The position numbers were made by a program, and so were the translations under genes. A DNA stretch of 64,000 nucleotides from Malurus cyaneus samueli (Eukaryota; Chordata; Aves; Passeriformes; Maluridae). The stretch lies in NCBI GenBank assembly GCA_009741485.1, contig CM019214.1, positions 21,846,267-21,910,266 on the forward strand, given 5' to 3'. Shown piece after piece: positions 27,009 through 40,011 of the stretch. Position 1 is the first letter of the stretch. Each line of letters opens with the position of its first letter. Below the pieces are notes generated by a model that was not told the origin of the DNA, did not search any database, and saw only the letters and a list, made by a program, of their open reading frames with translations.

Positions 27009-27011
<3 letters not shown>
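24721..27011. other. PUDP intron 2 sequence with one old CR1 remnant
   Basis: Apart from the CR1 remnant at 26318-26395 I see no gene or repeat. A small 7-bp inverted repeat, ACCTATA-cata-TATAGGT, lies near 25191. Confidence 0.5.
26318..26395 (-). mobile_element. Ancient CR1 3'-end remnant, minus orientation
   Basis: The words cagttggtaggggcct, gtcatctagtccatct and gttcagggctgacc follow the order of the reversed CR1 3' UTR (gttggaagggacct, gatcatctagtccaac, gctcagggcagg). It is strongly diverged. Confidence 0.55.

Positions 27012-27044
<33 letters not shown>
27012..27044. repeat. T33 homopolymer
   Basis: An uninterrupted run of 33 T lies just left of the CR1 element. On the minus strand it is an A33 tail. 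The minus-strand sequence before it shows no AATAAA near the junction, so a retrocopy is only a possibility. Confidence 0.95.
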
Positions 27045-27045
<1 letters not shown>

Positions 27046-27096
27046 TGTAACGTTACAGCATAATGAAGTGGACTTGAATATGAGTGTCTAAAGAGC

Positions 27097-28158
27097 CTTG
27101 ATTTTGGTGCCCCAGAGGTCAGGTGTCCTCTGTTCTTGTGCTGTTTAATGTGAGTAGAAAACATAAGCGTGTCTACGTAGCGGTGAATGAGGAGCAGCGC
27201 TACAATAGATGTACGTGAGGGAATACTGAACATCTGAGAGAAAAGTGCAAAGTTGTATTTGACCATTGCCATTTAACATTCTTGTTGGCAGTGTGGACAG
27301 TGAGATTGAGTGCCCCCATAGCAAATTTGCTGATGACACCGGGCTGTGTGGGCCATTCAACATGCTGAAGGGAACAGATGCCATCCAGAGGTACTTGGAC
27401 AGCCTTGATAGGTGTGTTGATGAAAACCTCATGAAGTTCAACAATGACAAGTGCAAGGTCCTGCACCTGAATTGAGGTAATCCCAAGCACCAATACAGGC
27501 TGGGCACAGAATGGATTGAGAGCAGCCCTGAGGAGAGAGACTTGGGGGTGTTTGTTGAAAGAAGCTCAGCACAGCAATGTGTGCTCGCATTCCAGAAAGC
27601 CAGCTGTGAACTGGACTGCGTCCAAGGCAGCATGGCCAGCAGGGCAAGGGAGGTGATTCTGCCCCTGTACTCTGTTCTTTTCAAGACCCCACCTGGAGTG
27701 CGTCATCCGGCTGTGGGGCACCCATTGGAATGAGTTCAGAGGAGGACCACAGAAATTATGAGAGGGGTGAGGCATCTCTCCTTGAAGACTGACTGAGAGA
27801 ATAGGGGTTGTTCAGTGTGGAGAAGACTCAAGGGAGACCTTACAGCACCTTCCATTATTTCACAGGAATGCTGGAGAAGGGCTTTTTACAGGACAAAGGG
27901 GGATGGCATCAAACTGAAAGGGAGTAGGTTTAGGTAAGATATTAGTAAGAAATTCTTCTCTGTGAGAGTAGTGAGGCACCGGGAAAGGTGGCCCAGAGAA
28001 GCTGTGAGTATCCCTCCCCTGGAAGTGTTCAGGCCAGGCTGGATTGGGTTTTAAACAACCTGACCTAGCAAAAGTTGGCCCTGCCCATGGCAGTGGGGGT
28101 GGAACTAGATGATCTTTAAGTTTCTTTCCAACGCAGAACATTCTGTGAATTTGTGAAC
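27097..28158 (+). mobile_element. CR1 LINE, 3' part of ORF2 plus 3' UTR, with an insertion
   Basis: This is the 3' end of a CR1 retrotransposon. The frame at 27266-27475 gives the reverse-transcriptase segment with FADDTGL (the YADD-type catalytic box) and ends LMKFNNDKCKVLHLN, typical of CR1. Downstream come agcacagcaatgtgtg, ctggagtgcgtcatcc, ttcttctctgtgagagta, ctgcccatggcagtggggg, and ggaactagatgatctttaag, then an attctgtgaatttgtgaa tail. Several in-frame stops and indels make it dead. A first CR1 piece (27097-27148) and the rest (from 27272) are separated by 123 bp of unrelated sequence flanked by TTTAA. Confidence 0.93.
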
Positions 28159-31100
28159 AAGCTATGTGAAGAAAGAGCACGGTGGCCCGTATAGTTCTTC
28201 CACCAAATATTTCAGTGCTTAGGTCTGAAAGTCTGTTGATTTTTGTGTTCTTTTGAAAAGCCTGTAGCCATGTTGTTTCTTCTTTAGAACATGCTGCATC
28301 TTCTTTAGAATGTGCTGCATCTCAGCTACAAGATTTAGCAATGTTATTGTATTAGCATGGGCTATGTAGTGTAGACAAACTCCAAAGGTATAGCAGGGAA
28401 AGAGAAACTATACATGTACATCAGCAAAGGAAAAGGGAAACAGGATAAAAGAAGTAGAAGATTAACAGGCTAGTCAAACATGATACAAAAATAAAAATAG
28501 AAATGTTCGGTTTTTGATTAGGAGTGAGTGTTTTGGATTAAATAAATTAATAAATTACACCACCCTCAGCTACCCCTCCCAAGAAAGCATAAGCATATAT
28601 AAATACAGTAAAATATACATAGGGAAGGATCTGGTTGTCCATGAAATACATTTTTGTTCTTGGTTAAAAAGAACTTTGTAATATATTTACATACCCCACC
28701 CTGTTATATTTTCAAACTACCATATTTCTTATCAAAAAGTTTTGGGAGAAAAATCTTTCCTTTGGCTTATAATTACAGTTGACAATAAAATAAATGTGAC
28801 TATTAGTACTCATTATTACATAGTACAAATGAAAGTGGCCTGTATAGCTTGTGGAGGTAAGGAGAATGAGCATCTTTACAACAATTAAGACTAACTGATG
28901 ACCAAATTGCATCTTGTGATTATAAAATATAGACAAACAGGAATAGCACAGGAATGTAAGTGGATCAATTGCCAAATAACCTGGGGAGAGGGATAAGACA
29001 ATGTGTAAAATGTCCTAAATAGTTCACCTTTTCTAAAGTATTTTCGTAGTCCCCAAAACTATGTCAAAGGATACACAGTAGCAGTAGGTAGCACTGAAGT
29101 TGTTGCTTTATTCATAATGATTTGAGGTCTGCGTGAGTGTTACTTGACTTGGTGATCCTTGTGGAACCTTTAAACTCAGCTTATTCTCTGATTCTGTGAA
29201 ATTAGAAGAAATATTTTTTATTAAAATAGTTAAAGTATGGAGAAGCTTTTGAACATAGTAAGTAATTCTCATAACAGTTTTAAAGTATCCATTTTCTATT
29301 TTGAGTTGTTTTAAGAGTTCACATATGTTTACTTTCTATAAAGAAAAACAAACTATGAAGAGAAAGACCCACAAAGAACACTCTAAGTCTAGCCAAAGGT
29401 GTTATTATTTCCATATGTGTAGCCTTTAGCTTCCTGTAATAATTTAACTTGAATCTGAAGAATACACAGAATCTATGGAAATTTAACAATATTACCTGAT
29501 TTCAGTGACTACTTGATGCTTGCATTTAATTATTTTAAGGGATGTACTTTATTTATGGTGTTTTGTTTGTTTAGGGGTTTATTATTTATTATCTTGAACT
29601 AAAGTAATCCTATGTTTTACTGTTTCTTGGATTATTGGATATTTTGACAATGTAATGGCTTTAATAAAGACAATAATCACTTGGAAGAATATGAGCTATT
29701 ACTGTATATGATGGTTCTTTCTTCCAGCCTGCTGAAAATGTTTTTAAGTTGGTTGACATATCTAAATTGGTTGTAAACTGTAAAGGAATGTTACGTATGA
29801 TGGTTGAAGCAGATCTGAAAGCCCTGTGAGCTGTTTGGATTTGTTTAAGGGTGGAAAAATGTGGATATGTGTGCTATATGTCCTTCCTAGCACAGCATGT
29901 TAGCTTTCAGATAAATTAAAAGCAACAAGACACACACACATATTCTATTTCTCTATTGCCTATTCGTTTCTTGGTTTTCTTTCTGGGATTGCATAGTGGT
30001 TAAAATACTATTATTCAGAAATAACATGTAATTGGTATGTAGGTGTGACTCAGGGAAGAACTAAGGAGTGATGAGAGGGGTATAATATACTGTGGTGTTT
30101 GTGAAATTGAAAATACCATTGAAAATACCACTTTCTGTTTATTTGAGGCCTTTTTAGCCAGGTAGGAGGTTTTGTAATGTAATTTTGAAGCTTAATTTTC
30201 ATAGAATCTACCTTTTGAGTTCTAGGAGTTTAACTAACTATAGTCTGATTTGCAATGTATACTTTTTCTTGAGAGAAGGTCTTGTGAAGTTCTGTACATT
30301 TTTAAGGGCTTTTTCTTACCTAGCTTACGTTCATCCTTTTAGGATTGAAAGACATTAGAGAAGACAGTGGGGCTGTCTGTATAGGACTGAGCACTTATGT
30401 GACCTTGCTCCTGCACACTGTGCTGACAATACACAAACCAGCTGATTTCCTGAAGCTGTAAGGCTGTAGGACTTCGGCTGTTTTTATAAGACCATCAAAC
30501 AGTGGATTTTCAAGCTAAGGTACTGTCAGAGCTTGCTTTGTGATTGTATGATGGTGTTGCTATGCCTTAAAATTGTTCAACTGCAAGCAGAAATATGAAC
30601 ACCAGACATCGTTCAATTGGGGAACGAAAGAAATTGAAATTAAGGCTCCATCCTGAAGCTGCATGAATAATTTGCTTCCTTATCTCATGGGTTTGCCCAG
30701 TTTATCATGTAGATCACTTTCTTTTTCATCTTGAAAGCATTCTTACACACTACTGTTACATATTCGTAGACAAAAGTTTGGTTGGCAACCAACAGTTGAA
30801 AAAGAATGGAATAACATTATAATACCTCCTGTATCTGGAAGCATTTCAAAAGAAATAGATCTGAATCTGGACATACAGAAGTGGTACAAATTTAGAACAG
30901 TGTTTTGTTCAGGAATAAATAAATACAAGAAAAGGGAGGGTAGAAAGATTTGAAATTATAGCAAATGAAATGTTGCAAAAATGTGTGCATTGTTCACTGT
31001 TCTGAAGTATTGTGCATGCCATAGAGATCATTTGTATAAAGCTAAAAGGAAAATAAAAATTCTCTTTGTTTTTCATCAATTTGAGTTAGTTTTCAGGACT

Positions 31101-31514
31101 TTAATCTTGTTAATATTCTCTTTATGACGAATAATGTCATTTGGTACAAAAATGCAATGACTTAAGAGGAATAATGTAGACAAGAATGTTGTAATAACAT
31201 GTAAATAATTAGGTAGGGACTCTTATTAGATCATTTCAGTGTAACATTATTTGGTTTCCTGAACTCTTGCTATACATGTTTGTATTAGTCAATGTGACAG
31301 TTAGCCCAAGGGTTTTTTTGTTCAGTATAAATTTTATTTTTAGTTTGCCAGTTGATCCAATGTATTAGTCATCATGATTTCAGCTGACTCTAAAGAGAAC
31401 AACACCACATTTGGAGTCTAATGAAAGAATAAAAGTTCCTTTTAAAAAAAAATAAATATAACATATATGCTCTTTTGCAAGTTTCAGAACAAAAGAGCTG
31501 ATCTTTTAGATGTT
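28159..31514. other. PUDP intron 2, no recognised features
   Basis: AT-rich unique sequence. Only small A/T-rich tracts and a short CA run (near 29931) are visible. Confidence 0.6.
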
Positions 31515-32308
31515 TGTCTTGGGGTGATTTTGTGATGACACTCTATTCCTGATCGTCTGCTTTATGCTCAGAAATGGGTCCTGTAGCTTTAAGGAGAGGC
31601 CGGGGGAGGGGTGTAAGCTTTCGCCCTCCATGTGCTCCACTGGGGATGCAGATCAGAGGCTATGTTGTTGCTTTTCTCTAGCTTAGGTTTTGTTAGCTTA
31701 GGCAAGATATTTCCCTGGACTGTAGTAGCAATTCTTGGCAGTTTCTGATGTTTCTTCCTGGACTGTTCGGCTTGGCTTTTGGTCTGAATCAGACCATTGG
31801 TGGGAGCCGCTCAGCGCAGAGTGCTGGGGAAGCCATGGGGACACCTTCTCAGCCCAGATCTTGGGAGGAGCTGAGCCAGTGAAAGAGAGGACTCCAAATC
31901 CACCAGCTTCATCTGCAGTGACGAGGAGACCAACATCAGAGCTTCACCAGGTTCCCATCTGTTTTTTCCCCCCAGCTCCTCCCTTCCTTGAGACAGAAAG
32001 CCATCTGCCATTTCTGTTCCTACTTGCCACGTGCTCAGTAGTTTTTCCCTTCCCCTGACATTGTGGGTTTATGCTGTGGTGGGCAGGGGGAGCAGGGAGT
32101 AAGGTTCTGAAGGTTCCATATCTAATAGTTAATAATTTTTTTCCCGTGCCCTTCGGACACCTTGTTTATCAAATAAACAGGTTTGTTTTCACTTTCACTG
32201 ACCAATATTCATTTTATATCAGTGGGAAGGGATTGCTGAAACCCTTCTCTTTAGAGGAAACATTTCTTCCAGAGTGTTTTCTCCTAAAATTGTCTGTAAA
32301 TCGAGACA
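31515..32308 (+). mobile_element. Solo LTR of an avian endogenous retrovirus
   Basis: It starts TGTCTTGGGGTGATTTTGTG and ends ctcctaaaattgtctgtaaatcgagaca reading into TCGAGACA, so TGTCT...AGACA ends are paired. A GC-rich U3 (ggagaggccgggggaggggt) leads to a central purine/pyrimidine-rich region, and a poly(A) signal AATAAA lies near 32174 (tatcaaataaacagg). I recognise this LTR pattern from bird genomes. The flanks (atgtt and aatgt) share ATGT but out of register, so the target duplication is not certain. Confidence 0.7.
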
Positions 32309-35300
32309 AATGTGTCCGTGGTCTCAGAAGAAATAGGTCCTTTCTGTTGGTTCAATTAATTTTCTTTTCTTGAAGTTGATAACTTCATTGACATTTGTGA
32401 TTAATTGGGTTTTAAACATGCTGACATTTAAAGTTGATCCTTCCTCTTTGCAGCTTCTGTAACAAAATTCTGATTACAATTATTTTCACGTATTTTTCTT
32501 TGCAATATTCACCAGTGTTTAACTATTCTAGTTAGAATATATTAAGCTTTTGTCTGATCTAAAACTTACTTAAAGAGACAGTGTAAAGATGGTGTACTTA
32601 CCTCTTTGACTGTCTGACAATAAGAATACCTTTGGAAATAAAGCATAGCAATGTTTTTATAATTACTTTAAGAATTTATATGTTACTGCGTAAGATGTTT
32701 ATTTCCAGTATGCATAAGATGTTTATTACCTGTGTGAAACATTTCGAGTGTATTCTTACGCTGGAAAAAGAGAGATCCTTATCTCTTTTGATCTTTCTTT
32801 AATTTGTATTCTTGCTGTTTGTGACTAAGCTTTCAGTAGGAGTGGTAAAGAGTGGTCCCACAAAGTCGAGCATGTTTTGGGATGGATGGGCCTTGATCCC
32901 TTACATGATAGCTGCAAGTGAGTTAGAAGTTACCGAGATCACGAGAATTTTCAACATTCTTCGTAGTCATTGAGTTTTGAATTAGTTGGTTTTGATTGTC
33001 ATTTGATTGAAAAATCTTTGTAGCTGTAGAAGATACAATGACACAGTATTTGCCAGGGAAAGTTTCTTAGAGTTCTGTAAAGCAGTTCCTCAATTCCCCC
33101 CTTGATGTTTTCTTTTTAAAAAAAGACTAGAAGATTACTTAGATACAATCTTCTTGATGAAGAATTATATGCTGAATTAGTACAATAATAGTGTCAGTGT
33201 CCGTAATTTCATGTGGTGGCAAAGTGTCTAGACCTAAACTGGTGGTAATTGATGCAAACAAAAATGGATTTGCCTGATCTATAGCCTTTACAAAGAGGAA
33301 AGCAAACCTGGAATAAAAATATTTTTCATCTACTACTTTTTTGAGCTTGTCAAGTTATGCTAGATATTTTTCCAAATGCAGTTTAATTTTTTTCTGGGCA
33401 AATAATTAGCCCAGAATGTATTTTTTTTTTCTAATCTATCTTGCTCTGTTTACACATATGCAAATAATATTTTTTAAATGGCATATTCTTATTAAACTAC
33501 ATTTTCAGAATAATATAAATATTTGCTCTCCAGAGATATTGGGGACAACTGCATTTTAGCTCCCTTATTGTAAGGGAAGCCAAAAAGAAATCACACACAT
33601 GCATACACGTTTACACTCTGAAATCATGACATGTGCTTAGGGAATACAAGAGAGAACCCTGAAGAAATAACCTTTTTGCAACAGTGCTTTTCCATGGCTG
33701 ACTACCTGCAATAGAAATGTAGAATAAACATACCCAGTTTACAGGTATAAGAGATGAACTGAAGCTGTGATGCAGTGGGACTGAAGAAAATTAGCTATTT
33801 GAAAAGAGCACAACTTTAGAGAAAACTAACTATATCATAGCAAGGGTGTAGGAGATAGGAAAAGTCTTCTGTTTGTGTAATCTTTATACTTCTTTATATT
33901 ACTATACGTGTGTATGCTAGCCTTGGTAAAAATTGCAGTCTGTTAAGTTCCTTGGAATTAATGCATTTTATTTTAAGGAAGAGACACTTATGCTTCTGTT
34001 TTACATTAAGGAATCTTAGTTGTTCCATTAATTTAATATAGACTTACTTCACATGATTCAGAATGAACATGTACACTATCTGGAATAAAAAGTTTGCTTG
34101 TATTAACGTTGTGTTCCGGTCAGAGGACATAGTAGCATCATTTGGGAAAAAGGCATTTGCTTAGTAGAACCACTTAAGGGAACATAGGAGGGCTTTTAAA
34201 TGGCTGATGTATTGACCTTAGAAGAGAGATAGCATTTGCTGTTTCTGTCCAACTCAAAATCTAACATCACGGAAATGCATGTATTTAAAGTTTGAAGGCC
34301 ATCTTCAAATACAATTGTGGAGCTGGAAATGTCAGTTATTAATTGTTTGATTAGATTCTGGAGAATAAATGAGAAATCTGCAGAGTCATACTTACAAGTC
34401 CTGTTTCTAGATAGGCAGACTATTTACTGTATGGCAGATAAGGTGCTTGTTTATAGAATTGAATGGCTGCATCACAAGGGAAATCAGAGATGCTGAGGTG
34501 GCAAAGGAAGGGTAGGAATGGTTTAAGGGAGTGGACACCAGGCATAACTATGACAGTAATTTGGGAGGAAGGGAGTAAGATTATTTTAATATAACCAGGC
34601 ATGAAAAATAGGATAAGAATTCATGTATTTGGAAGATGAAAACAGAATTATGCTCAAGTTGTTTCAAAGAGCCAAAAGACAACTGGAGTTTACTTGAACC
34701 TAAACTACCTGTAACTAAACTACCCGAAACTAATACCCTGTTTGCAGTACAGTTGGGATTAATGCTGAGGACAGCTGAAATGATTTTACAGATATGGAGA
34801 ATTTCCTCTTGTGACTTGATAAAGACCAGACATCACTCTTGTTCTTCATTATGTAATGTTAGTTATTTTGTCTGGAAGAGTATCCAGCATTTAGAGTGTT
34901 TCAGCAAAGAAGCAGTAAAACCTCTTCATAGAAAACTCAAAACTTGCACTGAATAACAAAGTATGTTTCCCTCTGACACAGGCTGCTGTGTTTTCATTGT
35001 TCACTGCGTTAACCTTCCCTAGAAGACTGGATCAGATTGAAGTTTCTACCCATTAGGCTTGAGGTGTTCATTACTCTGGGTTCACAGCATCAATAGATAA
35101 AGCTCTGGTATTAACAACTGTGACTGACAGCTGCTCTCCTCTTACCAGTGTTACTTGCTTTAGTAATTGCAAAGAGAGAAACTGAGCTCTCTTGAGGGCT
35201 GGTTTGAGCCAACTGGATCCCTGCTTCAGAAATTAAAATTGTACTATCCAGTGAGAAGAATATATTTCTTTGACTTTTTTTTTTTTCCCATAACTATATA

Positions 35301-35693
35301 TAAGAAAATGTTCTTCCAGACTCTCAGAGTTTCACATACTAAGCTTACATAATGTGGGAACATTGCTTAATGAGTTTCTAGCGGGTCTCATTATGTAGTG
35401 ATGTTAATCACATTTTTGGCATCTTTTGAGAAAAGCATCATTTGATAACAGAAGAAGTATACGTATAACTTAGAGTGTTCTTTGGTTTTTGAATGTAGAA
35501 AGAATGTTTCAGATATAAAAAGAATTTTCTTCTATGCTGAGTGTTTGAAATAGGTTTATTACAATAAGTAAGACAGCATTGTTGAATTATTAATACTTTG
35601 TAAGTTAAATACTTGGTAATTAGGTATAAACAATACATATAGCAACTTATATGCCTATATATAAAACCAAAAATTAATATATTTGTCTTGCAG
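32309..35693. other. PUDP intron 2, 3' part
   Basis: AT-rich unique sequence with no recognised repeat or gene. It ends in the atttgtcttgcag acceptor of PUDP exon 3. Confidence 0.65.
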
Positions 35694-35923
35694 GGGTCAA
35701 TAAACTGATCCGTCATTTGCACAAACACAGCGTACCCATAGCTGTTGCTAGCAGCTCAACTAAATCATCATTTCAGTTGAAAACAACGAAACACAAAGAT
35801 TTATTTGGTCTTTTTCATCATATTGTGTTGGGAGACGACCCTGAGTTAAAGCATGGCAAGCCACATCCTGATCCATTTTTACTTTGTGCAAAGAGATTTG
35901 ACCCTCCTGCATCTCCAGAGAAG
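35694..35923 (+). CDS. PUDP: PUDP exon 3 (pseudouridine-5'-phosphatase)
   Basis: This is the next PUDP exon. The acceptor is ttgtcttgcag ending at 35693 and the donor is gtaaga from 35924. The first two bases complete a glycine codon begun by the last base of exon 2, and the exon ends in phase 0 on AAG. It is open throughout: [20 protein letters not shown], then [40 protein letters not shown] and DPPASPEK. It covers HAD motif II (the Ser/Thr in AVASSS, matching ATSS in the human protein) and motif III (the Lys in HGKPHPD). Mammals have GKPDPD, so a His replaces the first Asp of that string, which is not a catalytic position. The acidic motif IV (FEDAPNG-like) is expected in the next exon, which I did not find. 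The frame stays open beyond the donor, but the intronic continuation shows no resemblance to PUDP. Confidence 0.96.
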
Positions 35924-38642
35924 GTAAGAAGGGGAGGGCAGAAATTACATTTAGGAATAGTCTGTTTGGGCTATATTTGTATCTTTTTCTTTAATGTAAT
36001 AAATACTCAGATTAATATAAACATTATAAAAATCAGCAAATATGTTTGTGCTGTTGAAGAGAGAGTGCTCCCCCCACTATGTCTAGACTTCGTTATGCAG
36101 ATTGCTGTGATTTGCTACATGGTAGCATGCCATAATAGGAAAGTGCAGTGATTTTCTGCTCTATACATAAATCTGCAAGCTTAACTTCACTATTCAAAGT
36201 TTGGAAGCAGTTATTTAAACATAGGTCAGTTTATTTTTCATACATTCATGGCGGATTTACCTCTTAAATGTTGAAACACTTTGTGAAGCGGACATATTCT
36301 CTAATTTACATCCTTCTACTAGCAATCTAGATATCTCAGATCACAGTTCTTGTTTTCGATTTAAAACTATCAGTTTGAGCAATCTTTCTCAAATAGTAGG
36401 TGTGTTTAGTTTTCCTGTCTTGTATATAACTTTCCAAACTTTATTCTGAAATAGAAATCTGTAGGGAGACTATTTCACATAAACTGAGGCTTAGTTAAAA
36501 TAATGTCTTCATTTTTATTTTAAATTAAATTGCCTTTATCCTTAGAATATTTTTCTCACTTCTTCTCTGTCCCAAGTGGAACATGAGTTCTGAAGTCTTG
36601 GACTTTCATTATTGCAGAAAATGCATTACATGCTAATTTTAAGGAACAAATTTAGGTAGATTACACTGTGATTCCTGTTGTCTCAGTAGAATTACTGGGG
36701 GAAAATGGGCTGCACAAATACATATGGTATGATTAGCTAAGATTCTTCAGCCTTTCATACTTCAGTTTCTCACCCAGAGTCTAAATGTATTTTCATTTCC
36801 TGGGAATACAAAGTAAAGTTTGATGCAGTATGGTTTACTATGGAACAGTTAACCTAACTGGGTTTGGATTTTGGTTTGGTTTGATATTTTTCTGTTGCAG
36901 TTTCTCTTGGTGTTCTGTATATGTGAATCAACTTAATTTGTAAGCTTGCATGTTCAGAAATGATATGTCAAATGTACACAAGCAAGGAAATTGAATGTTA
37001 GCCATGTTAATGGCAAATTGAACTTTAATTTCATGTGAGGAGCAGAAGGACAGCTTTCCCAAAACTCATAGTTTGTGTGGTTCTATTTCAGAAAAATCAC
37101 AAGGTGGTAATACTTAAAAAGGAGAAAAACATTAAAAACAATCCAAAAGCAAGCAACAAAACCAGTGAACCGGTGACACAGTGTAGATATTTGTATTTGT
37201 TCCTTTAGTTGTGTTAGCACTGAAAAGTTTAATCGAAGAAATAGTAGCATCTCTGTTGCACTTAATATTCTTTAAATTTCAAAGGTATGTTAGACAAACA
37301 AAATCACAGATTGTTGATAGTAGTTTTGTATTTTTAATTTTCCTTTGAAGAAGAGCATAGATGTTTGAATCCATCTCTTTCCCATGTAACTTTGCCGCAA
37401 CAAGTTCCCTTAGTGCAGATAATTCACCTGAACTTTCTTTTGTTGGATCTACAAAAGTCACAGATGTCAAAGTGTGGGAAATTTGCGCATGTACTGAACT
37501 CCCAAGAGGAAGGAAATGAAAACAGTACAAGCAAAACTATCCAAAACACTTGTTACACCATTGCAATGTAATAGTGTCTTGTGCATTATTTTTCCTAAGC
37601 AGTGAACTAGTAGAGCTACAGGTTTGGATTTCATGATAACAGTTATGCAGTCAAGGAGGTAAAGATAATGTCTACATAAGCAAGTGATTGGACTCAAGCA
37701 AAAGGGGTTGTTAGAACATCATAGGTAGTGCTTAGTCCCATACACCTATGCTATATATTATTTGAATGTTTTCTATTGGATTAGATTTTTTTGTGATCCC
37801 AGGCTGAGATAGGGTCTTTGGAGCTTTATGTATTCTTAAGCAATGAAGGTTGCTTGATCAGCGCCTGGAGAGAATAACTGGAGCTTCCTGCTGGAGCAAC
37901 CTAGTACATGCCAAAACTTTCTAGTGAAACAAACTATCAGGGAGTGATTGGGGACTGTCAGATTTCCTTCAAAACTTTCTGTTGCTCTAAACAAAAAAAA
38001 TACCACGTAGTCATAGAAAACCAAATCCAGAGTTCAGCTGTAGTGGCATATCAGCCTGTGGCCACTGCTGTGCTGGCTTGCTTCTGCGAGCAGACCAATA
38101 TTTAAAATGATGTATAAATGGACTTGATATCTGCTTTACTGTCATTGAAGGATGTCATAATTATCCATTCTGAAATTTCTTAAATGTTGGCCTTTTCATT
38201 TGCAGTCTTTGGTTAACTGGGAACTTAATAAGCATAATGATGACACAATAGTAGAGGAATTTCAAACAAGATACACTCTGCAAATTCAGCCTAGTCTTCT
38301 ATCTTGTGCCACATGAAGCATCATATGAACTTCCATCACTAGTGACAATTCACAGTTGTATAAGTAAATAAGTAAATCAGTCTGGTAATCAGAATATATC
38401 TGGAGATTAAATACTTGAACATTTTTATTTTACTATTTTTTTAAGTATATTCCAAATTCTGCTCTCAAATGCACAAATGCAACTTGTATGAAAACCATCT
38501 GGAGCTGTACATATGTAGAAACAATGTGTTCTTCGATATTATAGAAATTTCAGGCCACAGTGTTCAAAACACTCTTCCATGTGTTCTCTTCCATGAATTT
38601 GTAGATGATTGAAAAACCCTTTTCATATTATTATTTTTTTTT
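35924..38642. other. PUDP intron 3, 5' part
   Basis: No exon, repeat or RNA gene recognised. It ends in a short T14 run (38635-38648) at the edge of the CR1 element. Confidence 0.6.
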
Positions 38643-39600
38643 TTTTTTGGATTCTGGTCAGGGAATGCTTAAGCAAACTGGACATTAATAAATCCAGGGA
38701 CCCTGATGGGATGAACTGTCAGGTGCTGACAGCTGAAAGAGCACTTTCCACAATCTTTGATCTATCATGGCCATTAGGAGAATGGTTGAAGGCTGGAGAC
38801 AGCAAATGTCCCTCCTGTCCTGAAGGCAAGAAGGATGACCCAAAGAACTACAGGCTTCTCAGTCTCATCTTGAGAAAGATGATGGAACAACTAATCCTGA
38901 AAACCATTTCCAGACACAATAAGGAAAAGCAGACCATGAGGAGTAGTCAGTATGGCTACACCAAGGGAGAGGCATGCTTGACAAATTTGATTAACTTCTT
39001 TTGATGAAGTGACTGGCCTGGTGGACAGGGTGAGAGCAGTGGCTGTTGTCTGCCTGAACTACCATAGTGCCTATGACACTGTCACCCATGTGATCTTCAT
39101 AGAGAAGCGGTGGATGAGCAGACAGTGAGGTGGTTTGAAAACTGGCTGAATGGCTGGGCCCAGAGGGTTATGGTCAGTGGCACAAGTCTCGTTGGGTGCC
39201 AGTGATTAGTTCTGTGCCCTGGGGGTGAATATTGGGTACAGCCCTGTCTAACATCTTCTTTAGTGATGTGGTTGTAATGAAGAGAATACTCAGGACAATC
39301 TTGTTAATGTGTATGAATACCTGAACAGAAACTGTAAAGGAGAAGGAGCCAGACTTTTTTCAGTAGTTTACCGTTGGGGTAACGACCAGAGACAATGGAC
39401 ACAGACATACACAGAAGACTGAGCACAAAGAAGCACTTTATTTTACTGTGAGGATGGCCAAGCACTTGCAGTAGTTGCCCAGAGAAGTTGTGGAGACGCT
39501 CAGAATTTGTCTGGTTACAGTTCTGTGCAATGGAGGAGGTTGGACCACATGAGCTCTGGAGGTCTCTTCCAGTCTCACTCCTCCGGTTATTCAGTGATCA
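38643..39600 (+). mobile_element. CR1 LINE with internal deletion
   Basis: The frame at 38649-39004 gives CR1 reverse-transcriptase words in order: LSKLDINKSRDPDGMNCQVL, PLGEWLKAGDSKCPSCPEGK, DDPKNYRLLSL, ISRHNKEKQTMRSSQYGYTK and ACLTNLINFF. It then breaks by stop and frameshift. RT-like sequence runs on in other frames (gtggtttgaaaactggctg, 39131 on) to about 39270. Sequence then jumps to the 3' UTR region (tatgaatacctgaacagaaa at about 39312, agagaagttgtggagacg at 39481, ggttggaccacatgagctct at 39538). The catalytic YADD segment and the ORF end are deleted. Confidence 0.9.
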
Positions 39601-40011
39601 ACTTCACAAATAATTCTGGAAAAAAAAAAAAAAAGAAACAAAAATACTTTCAAACAATGTATTTCTGTTCCACTTTAATTTATAGGGCTGACATTATTTA
39701 GAATCATGCTTTTGGAAACAATGCGTATATTTATAATATTATTATCGAAACAAGCCATTTGTAGCTGTTAATTTATATTTATATATTTATAGATATACTA
39801 TAACTATTCAATGCGAATTGAAGAAGTTTGTTTCATAATAACAAAAATGGTACGCAAATTTATTTTAAGTATGGCTCTGAATCAGAGAGTTTCTGACATC
39901 TGCATGCCAACATTTATACATATTTCCAATATACTTCTGTCATCAAAACTACACAGATTAGTTACCTTCCTACTTAAGGATTCTGAGGGCCAAAGCAGTT
40001 CTTTTTGGTAT
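39601..40011. other. Short AT-rich spacer
   Basis: A 14-A run near 39620 follows the CR1, then AT-rich sequence with nothing recognised. The last five bases (40007-40011, GGTAT) are the left target-site duplication of the next LTR. Confidence 0.6.

Noticed and set aside
27145..27684. 179-codon minus-strand open frame
   Set aside because: It is antisense to the CR1 reverse-transcriptase and 3' UTR region, whose + strand reading gives the recognisable protein.
35717..36151. 144-codon + strand frame taken as one exon
   Set aside because: Only the part up to 35923 matches PUDP. A gtaaga donor lies exactly at the family exon boundary and the rest is intronic read-through.
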